From NCBI GenBank assembly GCA_026745465.1, contig JACYXH010000178.1, forward strand, positions 688,608 to 752,607: a DNA stretch of 64,000 nt. The letters run 5' to 3'. Positions 62,704 to 64,000 of this stretch are shown here, one piece after another. Within the stretch, counting starts at the first letter, position 1. Each line of letters starts with the position of its first letter. The position numbers and the translations under genes were made by a program. The notes beneath the pieces are model-generated. The model was not told the DNA's origin. It did not search any database and was given only the letters and a program-made list of their open reading frames with translations. The stretch comes from Lota lota. Its lineage: Eukaryota > Chordata > Actinopteri > Gadiformes > Lotidae.

Positions 62704-64000
62704 ATTGTTGGTTTGGGTAAAAGACAATGAAAATGTGTACTTTTGAAAGTGTTCAGAAGCAAACTTTTAGCATGTACTTAGGAAGATTGAGTGTTATTTT
62801 GAGTTGAATACAGTAGCAGGTGTAAAACAGTGAATTGGCATTAAAGCAAAGAAACAAAACTAAAAACAGACGCGTTGTTTTCTGTACATCTTAAACAGGG
62901 CAAATTAGAGGGCTTGTGTTAAATTCCTAGTGATGGAGTACTTTAAAACCCCTGTGCTTTTCAGCAGTGGTTTTCGTATGTGTGGGTATGCAAAAACCAC
63001 CTAGATTGAGCTGCATTTTTATCACACTATTTTTAATTTGACGACTGTATCTTGCAGAAAGATTATTGCCAGTCCATTCAGTCTGTCTTGTTTCATTTTA
63101 CTGCATACTGTATGTCGTTTTTTATTTGTTTCAAATTTGAGAAACTGCCTTATCCTGAAGCTACTGAAACGGGGAGGCTGAGAAGCAATCATAATGCTAT
63201 AAAAGCAAACTGATTCCATCCCATTGCCACAGCTGAACTTGTGTGCGTCTAGTGGTTTAGTTCCAGCTGCTAGACGTCTACTCAATGCTGTCAACTCTGC
63301 AAAAGGTTCTTGCCCATCAACATCTCTGGAGTAGCTGTGTGTCAGTCTGTGTGCCAGTGCTGTGCATTCTTGCAGAACGTCAGAACGCGCAGGTGGAGCG
63401 TGATTTCCTTTTTGAATAGTTTTTGCAATGTGAATGTGATTGCAGCACATTTTGTCGCCCTTGCCAAAGTGCCGCCTAGTTCGCCTCTATGGACGCGCCG
63501 GCGCTGGCTACAGCCTGCTTTCATTTTGTAGCTCATGAGAGCTGCGGGCGGGAGGCAGTGGAGGGAGGCGGCTGCAGGTGCAGAGTGATTGTCACATAAA
63601 GTGTTTTAATAGTTGGCCCCTGATTGGCCCATCTTTTGCAGCCCTTGCCAAAGTGCTGCTCTAGGCAATTGCGTTGTGGCGCTGTGCGAATGCACATATT
63701 GTCGTCTCTATTCAGCAAACCAATTAAGCCCAAATTCCAGGGAAGCCCAGAGCACACATTCGGTTTATATTTGTAGCGCTGCCCAAAAAGTAAATAGAAT
63801 ATAATTTGTTTTTGTTTTACGAGCACAGCACATGATGCGCTAATGAAGCGAGATTATTTCGTTTTGGCTCACTTCCTATAGGACCTAGTCTATTTTGGAC
63901 GTGCAAATCCCAAAACATTATTTTGCATCTGTCCCGACATGGCCATGTGATTTGGGCTTTAGACTTCACTCATACAAAGCAGCCAGACTGCTATTTTGTT
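62650..64000. other. AKAP13 intron 6 (partial)
   Basis: Starts with a donor followed by (GT)13 at 62679-62703. Contains an imperfect direct repeat around CCCTTGCCAAAGTGC (63456-63473 and 63641-63658). The next coding exon was not found before the window ends. Confidence 0.55.

Overview
The window is vertebrate, and almost certainly teleost fish, genomic DNA. Coding information lies in short exons with GT-AG introns. The recognised proteins are vertebrate orthologues. The repeats are typical of fish: a chromodomain Ty3/gypsy fossil, tRNA-derived SINEs, short inverted-repeat elements, and very many long, pure microsatellites. The microsatellite load would suit a gadiform or another repeat-rich teleost, but the species cannot be fixed from sequence alone.

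Layout. (1) 51-1390, + strand: the last four coding exons of aminopeptidase N (ANPEP), with a poly(A) signal at 1557. (2) 5157-16966, - strand: a complete 14-exon coding region for a synaptic vesicle glycoprotein 2 protein (SV2B), 690 residues. Every exon joins in phase. A long AT-rich stretch, 2086-5156, is probably its 3' UTR, so ANPEP and SV2B converge tail to tail. (3) 17.28-20.84 kb, + strand: a broken, 5'-truncated chromovirus fossil just upstream of the SV2B start codon. (4) About 21-53.7 kb: no recognised gene, only microsatellites, palindromes and dispersed repeats. One of these repeats carries a trace resembling a RecQ-type helicase. There is also one unidentified 130-codon open frame with a predicted membrane segment (42213-42605, -). 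(5) 53718-62649, + strand: the first six coding exons of AKAP13 (AKAP-Lbc). They run from the start methionine through a pair of ankyrin-like repeats, and the gene continues past the window. SV2B and AKAP13 therefore point away from each other across about 37 kb that should hold both promoters and 5' UTR exons.

ANPEP, SV2B and AKAP13 all lie on human 15q25-q26, so this is a conserved but rearranged neighbourhood. The three genes have no known shared pathway: a cell-surface peptidase, a synaptic vesicle protein, and a PKA anchor/Rho exchange factor.

The most interesting signal is how often simple repeats sit against splice sites. SV2B intron 4 has (CA)n just after its donor and (TG)n just before its acceptor. 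The last ANPEP exon lies between a (CT)n polypyrimidine tract and a (GA)46 run in the 3' UTR. SV2B exon 11, which encodes the luminal pentapeptide domain, is preceded by about (TG)60. Such complementary repeats could fold the pre-mRNA and affect splicing. No new multi-gene system was seen. The window is not prokaryotic and holds no CRISPR array, operon or phage.
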